This document shows, piece after piece, positions 44,376 to 52,179 of a stretch of DNA of 64,000 nt (position 1 is the first letter of the stretch; every line of letters begins with the position of its first letter). Below the pieces are notes generated by a model that was given only the letters and a program-made list of their open reading frames with translations, was not told the DNA's origin and made no database searches. The stretch is from Flavobacteriales bacterium (GTDB lineage Bacteria; Bacteroidota; Bacteroidia; Flavobacteriales; Schleiferiaceae): assembly GCA_017795025.1 (NCBI GenBank), contig CP051243.1, positions 372,001-436,000 on the forward strand, read 5' to 3'. Position numbers and translations under genes: made by a program.

Positions 44376-45644
44376 TTATTTTTTTATCCTTATCGCTTTA
44401 GCTGGCCAATATGACCTAGGGTCATTAACATCGTATATCTCCACAACACCTTGTTCTTTTAAGATATTTGCTAATGCATAACTAGGACCATAACCATACC
44501 CTTTATTTCCTAGAATTACTGTTATAAATGATTTGAGTCCTACGTAATTCATATTTGGTTTGAATTGAATAGAGTTTTCGGCTCTTTCAAGTTCTTTCAA
44601 AAATTGATCTTCTGAGATTACATCAAAATTGTCGTACTCTTTTTCATCTCCTCCGAGGTCGATTTTACCCACTACCTTAACACCAAGTGAATCTGCTTTA
44701 GATTCTGAGGACTTTTCTTCTCGTATATTCTCTCTAATTGCAACCTGTTCTTCTATTGAAAATTTGAAATCGTCAATTTTAGATTCGGCATTGAGAATGG
44801 TTTCTTTCAATTCTTTGTGTAATTGGTACGTAGCATCTAAATCTTCTTGTACAAATAAGTTGTTGTGGGCAACCTTGTTACGGATCTTGAAAAGCTGCTT
44901 CCATTTTTTGTCAAAATCTTTGTCTTTAAAATTTTCTTTGAAAAACCGGTTGTAATTACTGTCCAAATCGGCCTTTAGTTTTTCTAATTCTTCTATCGTG
45001 TTTATCTCAACTAGACTTTCGGCTAAATTTTGGGGTCTATTAAAACCTAGTTTGTGTTTATAAATTATCTCACCTAAATCGTCAAAATCAATCAAAGTGA
45101 GGTCGGTTTGAACTATGTTGGAAAAAACGGTTTCATTTCCATTTCGAATTTTGGTCTTATCAATCACTTTATCGGGAACAGCCTTTTTCCACCAATCAAG
45201 TCCTATTTTCTGGGTAAAGAATTTAGATATATACCTTCTCAATAGATTCTCTAGCTCGTTTATTAAAGGATAAGCTTGATTTGAAATGTCAGTTGATACA
45301 TCATCGGTAAGGATTCTAATATGTTCGAAGGCAAGTCTGTTTCTGAGGTGAATAATGAAAGGGTATCTGAATCTTTCAATCTTGGAAAAGTCTTTAGATT
45401 TAACTTTAATTAGAAAACCTGCTTCAATCAGGTCGTAGAGTGTAGACGATGTGTCAATAGGTTTAATTCGTAGTTTTAAATCACCGTCAGAAATAGAGTA
45501 TTCATCTTTTTTGTTCTCTTCTTTGGCGTCATCCCAAAGCTTCTCTGTTGACATAAGTCCATAAACCAAACTCTTGGGTGAAAGAATTTCACTTTTTCCA
45601 TTTGGGTCAATTATGAGTACTTCAAAGGAATATTCTTTTTTCAT
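44376..45644 (-). CDS. Swt1-type HEPN-domain protein (predicted RNase)
   Basis: 422 residues. An N-terminal domain (1-120) of unknown fold precedes a HEPN domain. The HEPN domain opens INELENLLRRYISKFFTQKI and GLDWWKKAVPDKV (about 128-160), close to the Swt1/Apea HEPN start. It carries the catalytic RX4H motif as R255-NKVA-H260 (KIRNKVAHNN). A C-terminal domain (about 345-422; FLKELERAENSIQF, GLKSFITVILGNKG) is unassigned. HEPN proteins with RX4-6H are often RNases in toxin and antiphage systems. The gene is AT-rich compared with the core genes and sits next to a GHKL ATPase/nuclease gene. The function is inferred. Confidence 0.72.
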   Translation of the reverse strand: MKKEYSFEVLIIDPNGKSEILSPKSLVYGLMSTEKLWDDAKEENKKDEYSISDGDLKLRIKPIDTSSTLYDLIEAGFLIKVKSKDFSKIERFRYPFIIHLRNRLAFEHIRILTDDVSTDISNQAYPLINELENLLRRYISKFFTQKIGLDWWKKAVPDKVIDKTKIRNGNETVFSNIVQTDLTLIDFDDLGEIIYKHKLGFNRPQNLAESLVEINTIEELEKLKADLDSNYNRFFKENFKDKDFDKKWKQLFKIRNKVAHNNLFVQEDLDATYQLHKELKETILNAESKIDDFKFSIEEQVAIRENIREEKSSESKADSLGVKVVGKIDLGGDEKEYDNFDVISEDQFLKELERAENSIQFKPNMNYVGLKSFITVILGNKGYGYGPSYALANILKEQGVVEIYDVNDPRSYWPAKAIRIKK

Positions 45645-45661
45645 ATCATCTTGTTTTAATT

Positions 45662-45735
45662 ACAGCCAACGGTTCTGGCTATAAGCAATAGCGTCCAACA
45701 GGACGCTGTTGCTTATAGGTGTTGTTGTGTGGCGT
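45662..45735. repeat. Long palindromic element, cassette-site-like
   Basis: An 18-base arm CTATAAGCAATAGCGTCC (45679-45696) and its partner (45701-45718) form a near-perfect stem (one G-T pair) over an AACA loop. Outside this lie spacers of about 10 bases and a short outer pair GCCA (45665-45668)/TGGC (45730-45733). The outer-stem/spacer/inner-stem layout resembles integron attC sites. The motif GTGTTGT on the right side (45719-45725) recurs in the element at 47490-47627. No T-run follows, so it is not a simple terminator. Confidence 0.5.
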
Positions 45736-45739
45736 TGTT

Positions 45740-47473
45740 TTATTTGAATTCAATGCCAAGTTCAATCTCCAAAAACTCTTTGAGCTTGATGATTTCTATT
45801 CTGTTTCCACCGCGTGACCTCCTGTCAAGAAAATAAAGTGGTTTATCATCTTCATCCTTTTCGATCTTTAAGTGTCTTATATCAGACTCTTCAACGCCAA
45901 TGAGCTCGGTTGATTCTGAAAGGTTCTTATCAAATTCCCAACATAGTATCCATCGGAGATGTCTGAAAGCATGATTGAAATCTCTTTTAAACATGAATTT
46001 GAGCTCGACATACCAAAATTCGCTTTCACTAATTTTATTGTCAGTTTTGTTTCGAGCAATTAAGTCAATGCCCCGACTTGTATTGTAATCGAGCGGTTCA
46101 AATAGGAATTTGTCTGGGTGCAACGAATAGATTGACATGAACAGACCAAACACTTCTGATTCATTCTGTGGTTCCAAGTAGACGCGCCCATTATATTCAC
46201 AAGTTTTACGGTCTTTTATCGACTTTATTCTGCGTTTATATTCAGCCGTCTCCTGCTTGAGTGTTTTATGTTCCTTCTGCCAACTTCTCAAAGTATATAC
46301 ACCCTTTTCGTGGAGAAAAGTGTCAATTTCATCAAATATCTCTTGAATACGTTCCTTTAATTCGGATTGTATTTGTGGGTCTGTATTAGAAATTGCTCCG
46401 CGGTTTGCGGTGAGTTTTAGCTCTTGGCAATTTACAAATCCATGAACCATTGTCATGGAATTACTGCCAGTTCCAAACCCCGAGATCCACTCGTTGACGC
46501 GGGTTATTGGAATATGATCTTTACAAATCCATAACCCATATCTATCAGAAACCTTATATCTACCTGTTTCTCTCCGAGTACGCTGCTGTATCATTGGATT
46601 GTACTTTCTCTTAATTTGATCTCCTTCAATAGATACAATTAAATCAAAGGTTACTTCTGGGTGGTTTTTAAGTCTTTCATTCTCATACTTAAATCTTTTC
46701 ACATAGTGATCAGCAGCGTCAAACTCTAATTCTTCAAAAAGTTTATCAATGTTGGAGTTTTCGTCTGGAAACGGATGTCCGAATTGAATTTTTTCATAAT
46801 CATCCGAATCGAGACATCTTAAAAAAATTTTAAAGTCTGAATTTTTAACGATTCCAAAAATTTCTTCTATTGAGCCTGCCTTTGTGAACCATTTGATATA
46901 GTCACGAACAATGTCCTGGACGAAAGAGGACCTTTCGTTGTCATTATATCCAACAACTCTAATCTCTGTTCCTGTTTCTTGGTCTGGTAAGAAGTCTTTA
47001 ATTTCCTTTATTTTGGGTTTATGAAGCTCTTCGTTTGATAGTGATTTGAAAGGTTGAATGCAAATAGATTCAAAGCAGCCATCTTTTGATTTTGTCCTGA
47101 CCTTAACTTCTTCAGACCTCAAATAGATTTTGGTTCCATGCCCTTTTTCACCAATTAAATCCGAGTCGCCATTATTTTTCAGTTTTCTTGACTCACTATG
47201 ACCTAAGCCCCAAAAAGATCTTGATAGAACTTCTTTTGTCATTCCCTGTCCATCGTCTTCCAGGTAAATGACCAATCTTCTCGAACCATCTACTGTTTCC
47301 ACCGCGAAATTTATTCTTATATAACTTGCATTCCAGTCAACAGCATTTGATATGGCTTCACGAACTAATTCAAGAGGGTTGCCGAAGTCATTTACTATCT
47401 CAAAGAATTCTGCACTGCTATTTACTTGCGGTTCAATTTCTTTCCAAGTGTCAGTATTGTTCATTTCACTCAT
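45740..47473 (-). CDS. GHKL (Hsp90-like) ATPase with C-terminal PD-(D/E)XK-like nuclease domain
   Basis: 577 residues. The N-terminal Bergerat ATP-binding fold is complete: N-box LVREAISNAVDWNA (E39, N43), G1 box DDGQGM (73-78) and G2 box GEKGHGTK (108-115). The middle (about 200-400) looks like a transducer-type domain with a charged linker. The C-terminal region has RGIDLIARN (D470) followed by YVELKF (E490-x-K492), the D...ExK pattern of restriction-endonuclease-like folds. The architecture recalls MORC/MutL-type ATPases linked to nucleases in bacterial conflict systems. It is AT-rich and bracketed by palindromic elements. The role in defence is inference. An ATG three codons in (MNNTDTW) is an alternative start. 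Confidence 0.75.
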   Translation of the reverse strand: MSEMNNTDTWKEIEPQVNSSAEFFEIVNDFGNPLELVREAISNAVDWNASYIRINFAVETVDGSRRLVIYLEDDGQGMTKEVLSRSFWGLGHSESRKLKNNGDSDLIGEKGHGTKIYLRSEEVKVRTKSKDGCFESICIQPFKSLSNEELHKPKIKEIKDFLPDQETGTEIRVVGYNDNERSSFVQDIVRDYIKWFTKAGSIEEIFGIVKNSDFKIFLRCLDSDDYEKIQFGHPFPDENSNIDKLFEELEFDAADHYVKRFKYENERLKNHPEVTFDLIVSIEGDQIKRKYNPMIQQRTRRETGRYKVSDRYGLWICKDHIPITRVNEWISGFGTGSNSMTMVHGFVNCQELKLTANRGAISNTDPQIQSELKERIQEIFDEIDTFLHEKGVYTLRSWQKEHKTLKQETAEYKRRIKSIKDRKTCEYNGRVYLEPQNESEVFGLFMSIYSLHPDKFLFEPLDYNTSRGIDLIARNKTDNKISESEFWYVELKFMFKRDFNHAFRHLRWILCWEFDKNLSESTELIGVEESDIRHLKIEKDEDDKPLYFLDRRSRGGNRIEIIKLKEFLEIELGIEFK

Positions 47474-47489
47474 TTCTTGATTTTTTTAT

Positions 47490-47627
47490 GTGCCACATAA
47501 TGATTTGCATATGGCCTGTGGCGATTTCGAAGCACTTTCCTGTCCACAGAAACCAAAGCTGGCTACGGAGCGAAAACCTTGCTGGCAGCCGTTCACTCGC
47601 CATGAGCTATATGCCGTGTTGTAGCAC
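47490..47627. repeat. Second palindromic element, cassette-site-like
   Basis: Outer arms GTGCCACA (47490-47497) and TGTAGCAC (47620-47627) pair at 7-8 of 8 positions. Inner arms GCATATGG (47507-47514) and CTATATGC (47607-47614) pair likewise. Spacers are 9 and 5 bases, and the central part is about 92 bases. GTGTTGT at 47616-47622 is shared with the element at 45662-45735. This double-stem layout with unpaired spacers is that of attC-type sites. It fills the gap between the GYF_2 gene and the GHKL gene. Confidence 0.45.
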
Positions 47628-47640
47628 GTTTTTTTTCTTT

Positions 47641-48321
47641 TTATTCTGTTAGAAATAAGATAATCAATGCTATAAATCCTATTGCTATCAGAGAAAATGA
47701 TACCATTCGCAGTATATTATTTGAACGTTCAAATTTCTCGTCATCTATTTGTTTCTCATCAGGGGTTCTTTTATCCGATGTTAATTCTTCGTAGGTTGGC
47801 TGCCCTTCAACTTTTAGTCGTTTTAGGAAACCAATTATAATTAGTGAAATAGACGGTATTATAAAGCTAAAGACACCCCAAACTGTTGAGTTTCGATTTT
47901 GTCGCTTGGCAATATTGACAACATAAATGCAGACGAAAATCCTTATAAGGAGACCAACTAAGGTAAAAATACTTCTACCAATGGCGTACGACTTTTCCGT
48001 CTCATAGTTAAAAGCACCCACAAACATTAAAAACAATGGAAATATAAATAGGGTTAACCCTATTCCAATTGCATCTGTTTCTCTTTTATAGGTTCGGTCG
48101 TATTTCTCATTGATGCTGATTCTTGGACTTGTAGGAAGAGGTGGAGGAGATGTTTTAAAGTAGTCCGCTAATTCAGCAATTTCATTTGCTTTTATCCAAT
48201 TAGTTTGTCCTTCGAACCAAACAAGAGTGTCTCTTTTCAATTCAAGAGGATCTAAGTCCGTTATTGATTTTGGTCCAATTTTATTGCCGTGTTTCTCGTA
48301 ATAAATCTTCATTTTTTTCAA
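47641..48321 (-). CDS. GYF_2-domain membrane protein
   Basis: 226 residues. The N-terminus is a GYF_2 domain (DUF4339-like): IYYEKHGNKIGPKSITDLDP followed by TLVWFEGQTNWIKANEIAEL. A Pro-rich linker (SPPPLPTSP) leads to about four membrane helices (GIGLTLFIFPLFLMFVGAF, IFTLVGLLIRIFVCIYVVNI, VFSFIIPSISLIIIGFL, VSFSLIAIGFIALIILF). GYF_2 modules are thought to bind peptides; the partner is unknown. The gene is AT-rich like its two neighbours. An internal ATG (MKIYYEK) three codons in is an equally good start. Confidence 0.75.
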   Translation of the reverse strand: MKKMKIYYEKHGNKIGPKSITDLDPLELKRDTLVWFEGQTNWIKANEIAELADYFKTSPPPLPTSPRISINEKYDRTYKRETDAIGIGLTLFIFPLFLMFVGAFNYETEKSYAIGRSIFTLVGLLIRIFVCIYVVNIAKRQNRNSTVWGVFSFIIPSISLIIIGFLKRLKVEGQPTYEELTSDKRTPDEKQIDDEKFERSNNILRMVSFSLIAIGFIALIILFLTE

Positions 48322-48573
48322 ATGTGCAGCAATTTATTTATACCCTCTCCCTTATTAAGTAATCCCACCAATTAAGTCCTAGTTAAAGCCGAAGTTCAGA
48401 TGACGATTAATTTCAGGTTTCATAGCGGTTTTAAAGCTAGTTCATAAAGGGGAGTATTCCTAGTTATTACAAGATCTTAGTCGGTTAGGATGGATCCAAT
48501 TGCTAAGTTGAGTGTAGGGGGAGTAGGGTAGGAATTGTATCCAAAAGCCAAGAAATCGGCTAATGCTTTATCC

Positions 48574-48948
48574 CTAGCCAGTGCGCAGGATCTTTTCCAT
48601 TTTACGGCCTTTGGCTAATTCATCGATCAGCTTTTCCATCCGTCGGCAGTCGCGGTACAAAGCAAATTCATCGGGAATGTTTTCGATGCGGTAGCCACAG
48701 ACCACCCCCTTAATGAGTTGCGCATTTTCATGTACCTGGGCACCGGCGAAGAATTGTCCAAAGTCACCATTACCGGCAATAAAGTCGTTTAACTGCTCTT
48801 GGTTGTAACCCGTAAGCCATAATATCACTTGATCAAGCTCTTCCTTGCTGCGACCGTTTTTCTCGATCCGACTGAGGTAATGTTTGTAGATAGAGCCAAA
48901 GTTCATGGTGGCGATTTTGGCATTCTTGGCAGCGGTTACTTCGGGCAT
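48574..48948 (-). CDS. DUF2200 family protein
   Basis: 124 residues. Family segments are visible: YKHYLSRIEKNGRSKEELDQ, VILWLTGYNQEQL, LIKGVVCGYRIENI and LIDELAKGRKMEKILR. The function of DUF2200 is not known. The protein is small, soluble and conserved across many bacteria. The ATG at 48948 gives about 14 residues before the conserved start (MNFGSIYKHY), so the true start may be that internal Met. The gene marks the right edge of the minus-strand accessory block. Confidence 0.82.
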   Translation of the reverse strand: MPEVTAAKNAKIATMNFGSIYKHYLSRIEKNGRSKEELDQVILWLTGYNQEQLNDFIAGNGDFGQFFAGAQVHENAQLIKGVVCGYRIENIPDEFALYRDCRRMEKLIDELAKGRKMEKILRTG

Positions 48949-49384
48949 GATGGTTTGGTTTAAGGCTTAATGTATTGGGCTTCAATATACTGAAGGGAGG
49001 TGGGAATTGCAATTTTTGTGGGTTGATTGCTTGAAGGTATAGCCCTGCCGTCGCTAAAGCTATGGCAGGTTAGTCATGCCGTCGGACAAGCCTTTGGCAG
49101 CTGCTGGTGGATTGGGTATTAGCCTGCGGCTGAACCTAGACCGGTCGCTGCGCTCCTTCTTAGAGCCTAGACCGGTCGCGTGGCTCCCTTTTAGACTATA
49201 TCTTTCTTAAATACTAATATTATTCTTCAAAGGGATAATATCATGTTGTGGAGACCGTAACCTTCGTGCGCTTCGGGGTTTAAAACGGGGTAGGTTTAAC
49301 TTTCCAGACTCAATAAACAACCTGATTTTTCGACTTTGGTGACTTGATTATAGACTCCTCTACTTCTCCTTCCTTTCATTTTTT

Positions 49385-49413
49385 CTTGATAAAAAACGAA
49401 ACAAAAAATCAAG
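49385..49413. repeat. Hairpin CTTGAT...ATCAAG
   Basis: CTTGAT (49385-49390) and ATCAAG (49408-49413) flank an A-rich centre, in a context (TTTTTTCTTGATAAAAAACG) that I have seen as a recurring intergenic sequence in Bacteroidota. That recollection is unverified. Confidence 0.45.
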
Positions 49414-49840
49414 GGCCCTGAAAGGCAATTTCGCGAAGCAGCCTGCGGCGTGCTCCGCAAACCGCCGACTCTTGGGCTGGGCCAGCACGATGAAACATTT
49501 TACTTAATTCAGAGATTTTCGCCTGTGGCTTTATCGAGTCTTCCATACTGCCCTACGAGCGGACTATTGTCCTCCCAAGGCGGACAGGCGGCTCAGGTCC
49601 CATTCTCCTCCGAACAAGGACTGCATGCAGGAAACGTTTATCCCCATTTTTTAATCCTTAAACATGGTCTTAGGTTCCAAAACTCACCTATGGAAGCACC
49701 TGGGCTTTCCCCAGTGATCGTGAGGACCTGAGCGCAATTGCGTCCGCCTCGGGCGGAAGAAGCATGGAGCGATTAGGGCCGAACAGTTTTGCCGATTGAA
49801 GTGAGGCAAAAATCACCTAGGGAAAGGCCTAGCCTTTTTG

Positions 49841-49869
49841 GATACTTTTTTGGCAATGAAAAAAGTATC
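49841..49869. repeat. Hairpin GATACTTTTTT...AAAAAAGTATC
   Basis: A perfect 11-bp stem (49841-49851 with 49859-49869) over the loop GGCAATG. Just upstream AAAGGC-CTA-GCCTTT (49824-49838) forms a second small hairpin. Confidence 0.5.
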
Positions 49870-50045
49870 GTAGAAACTCAGCTAGTCGCCTACTTCCATT
49901 TTCTCGGCTATCCTTCCTAGGCCGGATCCCACCTCACAGAATTTTAGATTCAAAGGAAAATCATTGGAATTCAAGTGTATCTATCGTGTATCGTCCAGAT
50001 TCCAGTCAACCAATCCACTAATCCACTAATCCACCACCCCAGCTC

Positions 50046-50825
50046 CTAAGCAATAACCTTCTTAATCACCCGCAGTTTATGCGTATGCTGCCGTTCCTCG
50101 GCATTGAAAATACCGCTTTGGTCCAGGCGATCGAGGCGCACTTTGCCACTGGCGTGGAGGATGTAGTTATCTTGTAAAATGAGGCCCACGTGAATGATTC
50201 GGCCTTCCGCATTATCAAAAAAGGCTAAGTCACCCGGTTCGGATTCCTCGATAAAGGAAAGGGTTTCGCCCAGCTCGGCTTGCTGATAGGCATCGCGGGG
50301 AATTTGATAACCGGCCAAGCGGTACACCATCTGCGTAAAGCCGGAGCAATCAATGCCCGCCGGGGTACGGCCACCCCAGAGATAGGGGGCATGTAAATAA
50401 GAAAAGGCCGTTTCAATCAGTTCGGTTCTACTTTGCATTTTGGTTAAAGTAGGACCATTGTAATGAAAAACTTCGCCGGCCAGCTCGAAGTTATTTTCGG
50501 CATCTAAGCCCGGAATATAAGAACCCAAAAAGATAGGGAAAAAGCTTCCCCCATCTTTTCGGGATACTAGTTCTATTAAGTCGGAAGCAATCCGCTGTGG
50601 CGCTTCCTTTAAGGCATCGGCTTGGGCATCGTCCATAAAACTGGCTTGCTTACGATCAATCCAGCCTTCGTAGCGGTCGTGGTGCAAGCGAATGCGAATC
50701 CACTTTTTACGCTGCTCCAGCACATCGTAACTCTCGCCAAATATCACTTGGTTAACCATCTCCGAGGTATCGGAGGGCTCCAAACGCATGGGAATTGCAC
50801 TAAGCTTGGAAATGCCTTTGATCAT
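50046..50825 (-). CDS. C40-family cysteine peptidase (NlpC/P60) with N-terminal SH3-like region
   Basis: 259 residues from the ATG at 50825, four bases after the thiolase stop; an earlier ATG overlaps that gene. The N-terminal part (LSAIPMRLEPSDTSEMVNQV, then RHDRYEGWIDRKQ-like text) is SH3-like and would bind cell-wall peptide. The C-terminal NlpC/P60 domain has the catalytic cysteine in GIDCSGFTQMVYRLAG and the histidine in GRIIHVGLIL. It likely cleaves peptidoglycan stem peptides. No signal peptide is seen, so it may act in the cytoplasm on imported muropeptides, as proposed for similar enzymes. Confidence 0.87.
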   Translation of the reverse strand: MIKGISKLSAIPMRLEPSDTSEMVNQVIFGESYDVLEQRKKWIRIRLHHDRYEGWIDRKQASFMDDAQADALKEAPQRIASDLIELVSRKDGGSFFPIFLGSYIPGLDAENNFELAGEVFHYNGPTLTKMQSRTELIETAFSYLHAPYLWGGRTPAGIDCSGFTQMVYRLAGYQIPRDAYQQAELGETLSFIEESEPGDLAFFDNAEGRIIHVGLILQDNYILHASGKVRLDRLDQSGIFNAEERQHTHKLRVIKKVIA

Positions 50826-50829
50826 GGTT

Positions 50830-52008
50830 TTAGGCCATGTTTTCAATTACCATTGCCGAAGCACCGCCTCCGCCATTGCAAATACCAGCGGCGCCAATCT
50901 TTCCATTGTTTTGCTTCAATACATTGATTAAGGTCACAATGATTCGCGCTCCACTCGCTCCTAAAGGATGTCCCATCGAAACGGCACCACCATTAATATT
51001 GGTTTTGGCGGCGTCAATATTTAAAATCTGAATATTGGCTAGACCTACTACCGAGAAGGCTTCGTTTAATTCGAAAGCGTCCACATTGGCAATGTCTACA
51101 CCCGCCTTCGCTAAGGCTTTGGGTAAAGCTTTGGCCGGAGCAGTGGTAAACCATTCAGGTTCGTGAGCCGCATCAGCGTAAGCGCTTACTTTGGCAAGCG
51201 GCTTAAGACCGAGGCTCGCCGCTTTTTCGGCCGACATTAACACCAGGGCCGCGGCGCCATCATTAATATTAGAGGCATTGGCCGCCGTTACGGTACCTTC
51301 TTTGTCGAATACTGGACGTAGGGTAGGCACCTTGGCGTGGTTCACCTTAAATACGTCTTCATCCTGATTTACAACAATGGGATCGCCTTTACGCTGGGGC
51401 ACTTCTACGGGAATCACTTCATCCGCAAAACGGCCTTTTTCCCAACTATCGGCACTACGACGGTAGCTTTCTAAGGCGAAGTTATCTTGCTCTTCGCGAC
51501 TAAAGTTCATGTCCTTAGCGCAAAGTTCCGCGCAATTCCCCATATGGGTTTTATTGTACACGTCGATTAAGCCATCGCGCAATAAACCGTCTTTGGCTTT
51601 AATATCGCCCAGCTTCACGCCATTGCGTCCTTCTAGGTAATGCGGCACATTACTCATGCTTTCCATACCGCCTACAACCACTACTTCGGCGTCGCCCGCC
51701 TTAATGGCTTGGGCGCCTTGCATAATGGCTTTCATGCCCGAAGAGCATACTTTATTGATGGTGGTACAAGGCACATCGTTCCCAATGCCAGCGCCAAGGG
51801 CCGCCTGACGGGCAGGGGCCTGACCTACATTGGCCTGTAGCACATTGCCCATCAATACTTCTTGTACTTCGGATGGGTCGAGATTAATTTTGTTGAGAGC
51901 GCCTTTAATGGCAATAGATCCTAATTGGGTGGCCGAGAGGCTAGACAAGCTGCCTAAAAATCCACCAATTGGGGTACGAACCGCTGATACGATTACTACT
52001 TCTTTCAT
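50830..52008 (-). CDS. Thiolase (acetyl-CoA C-acyltransferase)
   Basis: 392 residues of the thiolase family. The nucleophilic cysteine lies in [12 protein letters not shown] (C88). The histidine motifs NEAFSV and [11 protein letters not shown] are present, as is the second cysteine in the C-terminal [14 protein letters not shown]. The enzyme either condenses two acetyl-CoA or cleaves 3-ketoacyl-CoA in beta-oxidation; sequence alone does not decide. No other beta-oxidation gene is beside it. The NlpC/P60 gene follows at once and may be co-transcribed. Confidence 0.94.
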   Translation of the reverse strand: MKEVVIVSAVRTPIGGFLGSLSSLSATQLGSIAIKGALNKINLDPSEVQEVLMGNVLQANVGQAPARQAALGAGIGNDVPCTTINKVCSSGMKAIMQGAQAIKAGDAEVVVVGGMESMSNVPHYLEGRNGVKLGDIKAKDGLLRDGLIDVYNKTHMGNCAELCAKDMNFSREEQDNFALESYRRSADSWEKGRFADEVIPVEVPQRKGDPIVVNQDEDVFKVNHAKVPTLRPVFDKEGTVTAANASNINDGAAALVLMSAEKAASLGLKPLAKVSAYADAAHEPEWFTTAPAKALPKALAKAGVDIANVDAFELNEAFSVVGLANIQILNIDAAKTNINGGAVSMGHPLGASGARIIVTLINVLKQNNGKIGAAGICNGGGGASAMVIENMA

Positions 52009-52179
52009 GAGAGGGTATAGTTTAAAGGGTTATCAGAAATACCGCCTCGAGCAGGAATTTCGGGATCATTTGGAAAAAATGACTCTCGTAGAGCGTGCAT
52101 GCGGTATTCTAAGATTTATCTTTACTTAGCAACGTGGGCGAAATTACACAAAATAAGCCGTTCAAATAGTCCGATTCTC

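Larger units (their letters stand above)
48949..50045. other. Gene-free stretch rich in short repeats and hairpins
   Basis: About 1.1 kb with no supported gene. It holds two direct copies of CCTAGACCGGTCGC (49135-49148, 49166-49179), several GC-rich inverted repeats (for example CCGCCTCGGGCGG at 49744-49756), and two long AT-rich hairpins described separately. A 93-codon plus-strand frame at 49450-49731 is judged non-coding. Base composition shifts between AT-rich and GC-rich blocks, unlike the genes around it. Confidence 0.55.

Noticed and set aside
45679-45718. Simple rho-independent terminator of the GHKL gene
   Set aside because: The stem is 18 bp with outer arms and no T-run on either side, unlike a plain terminator.
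49450-49731. 93-codon plus-strand frame in the repeat-rich gap
   Set aside because: It runs through hairpins and repeats, has no recognisable motif, no promoter and atypical composition.
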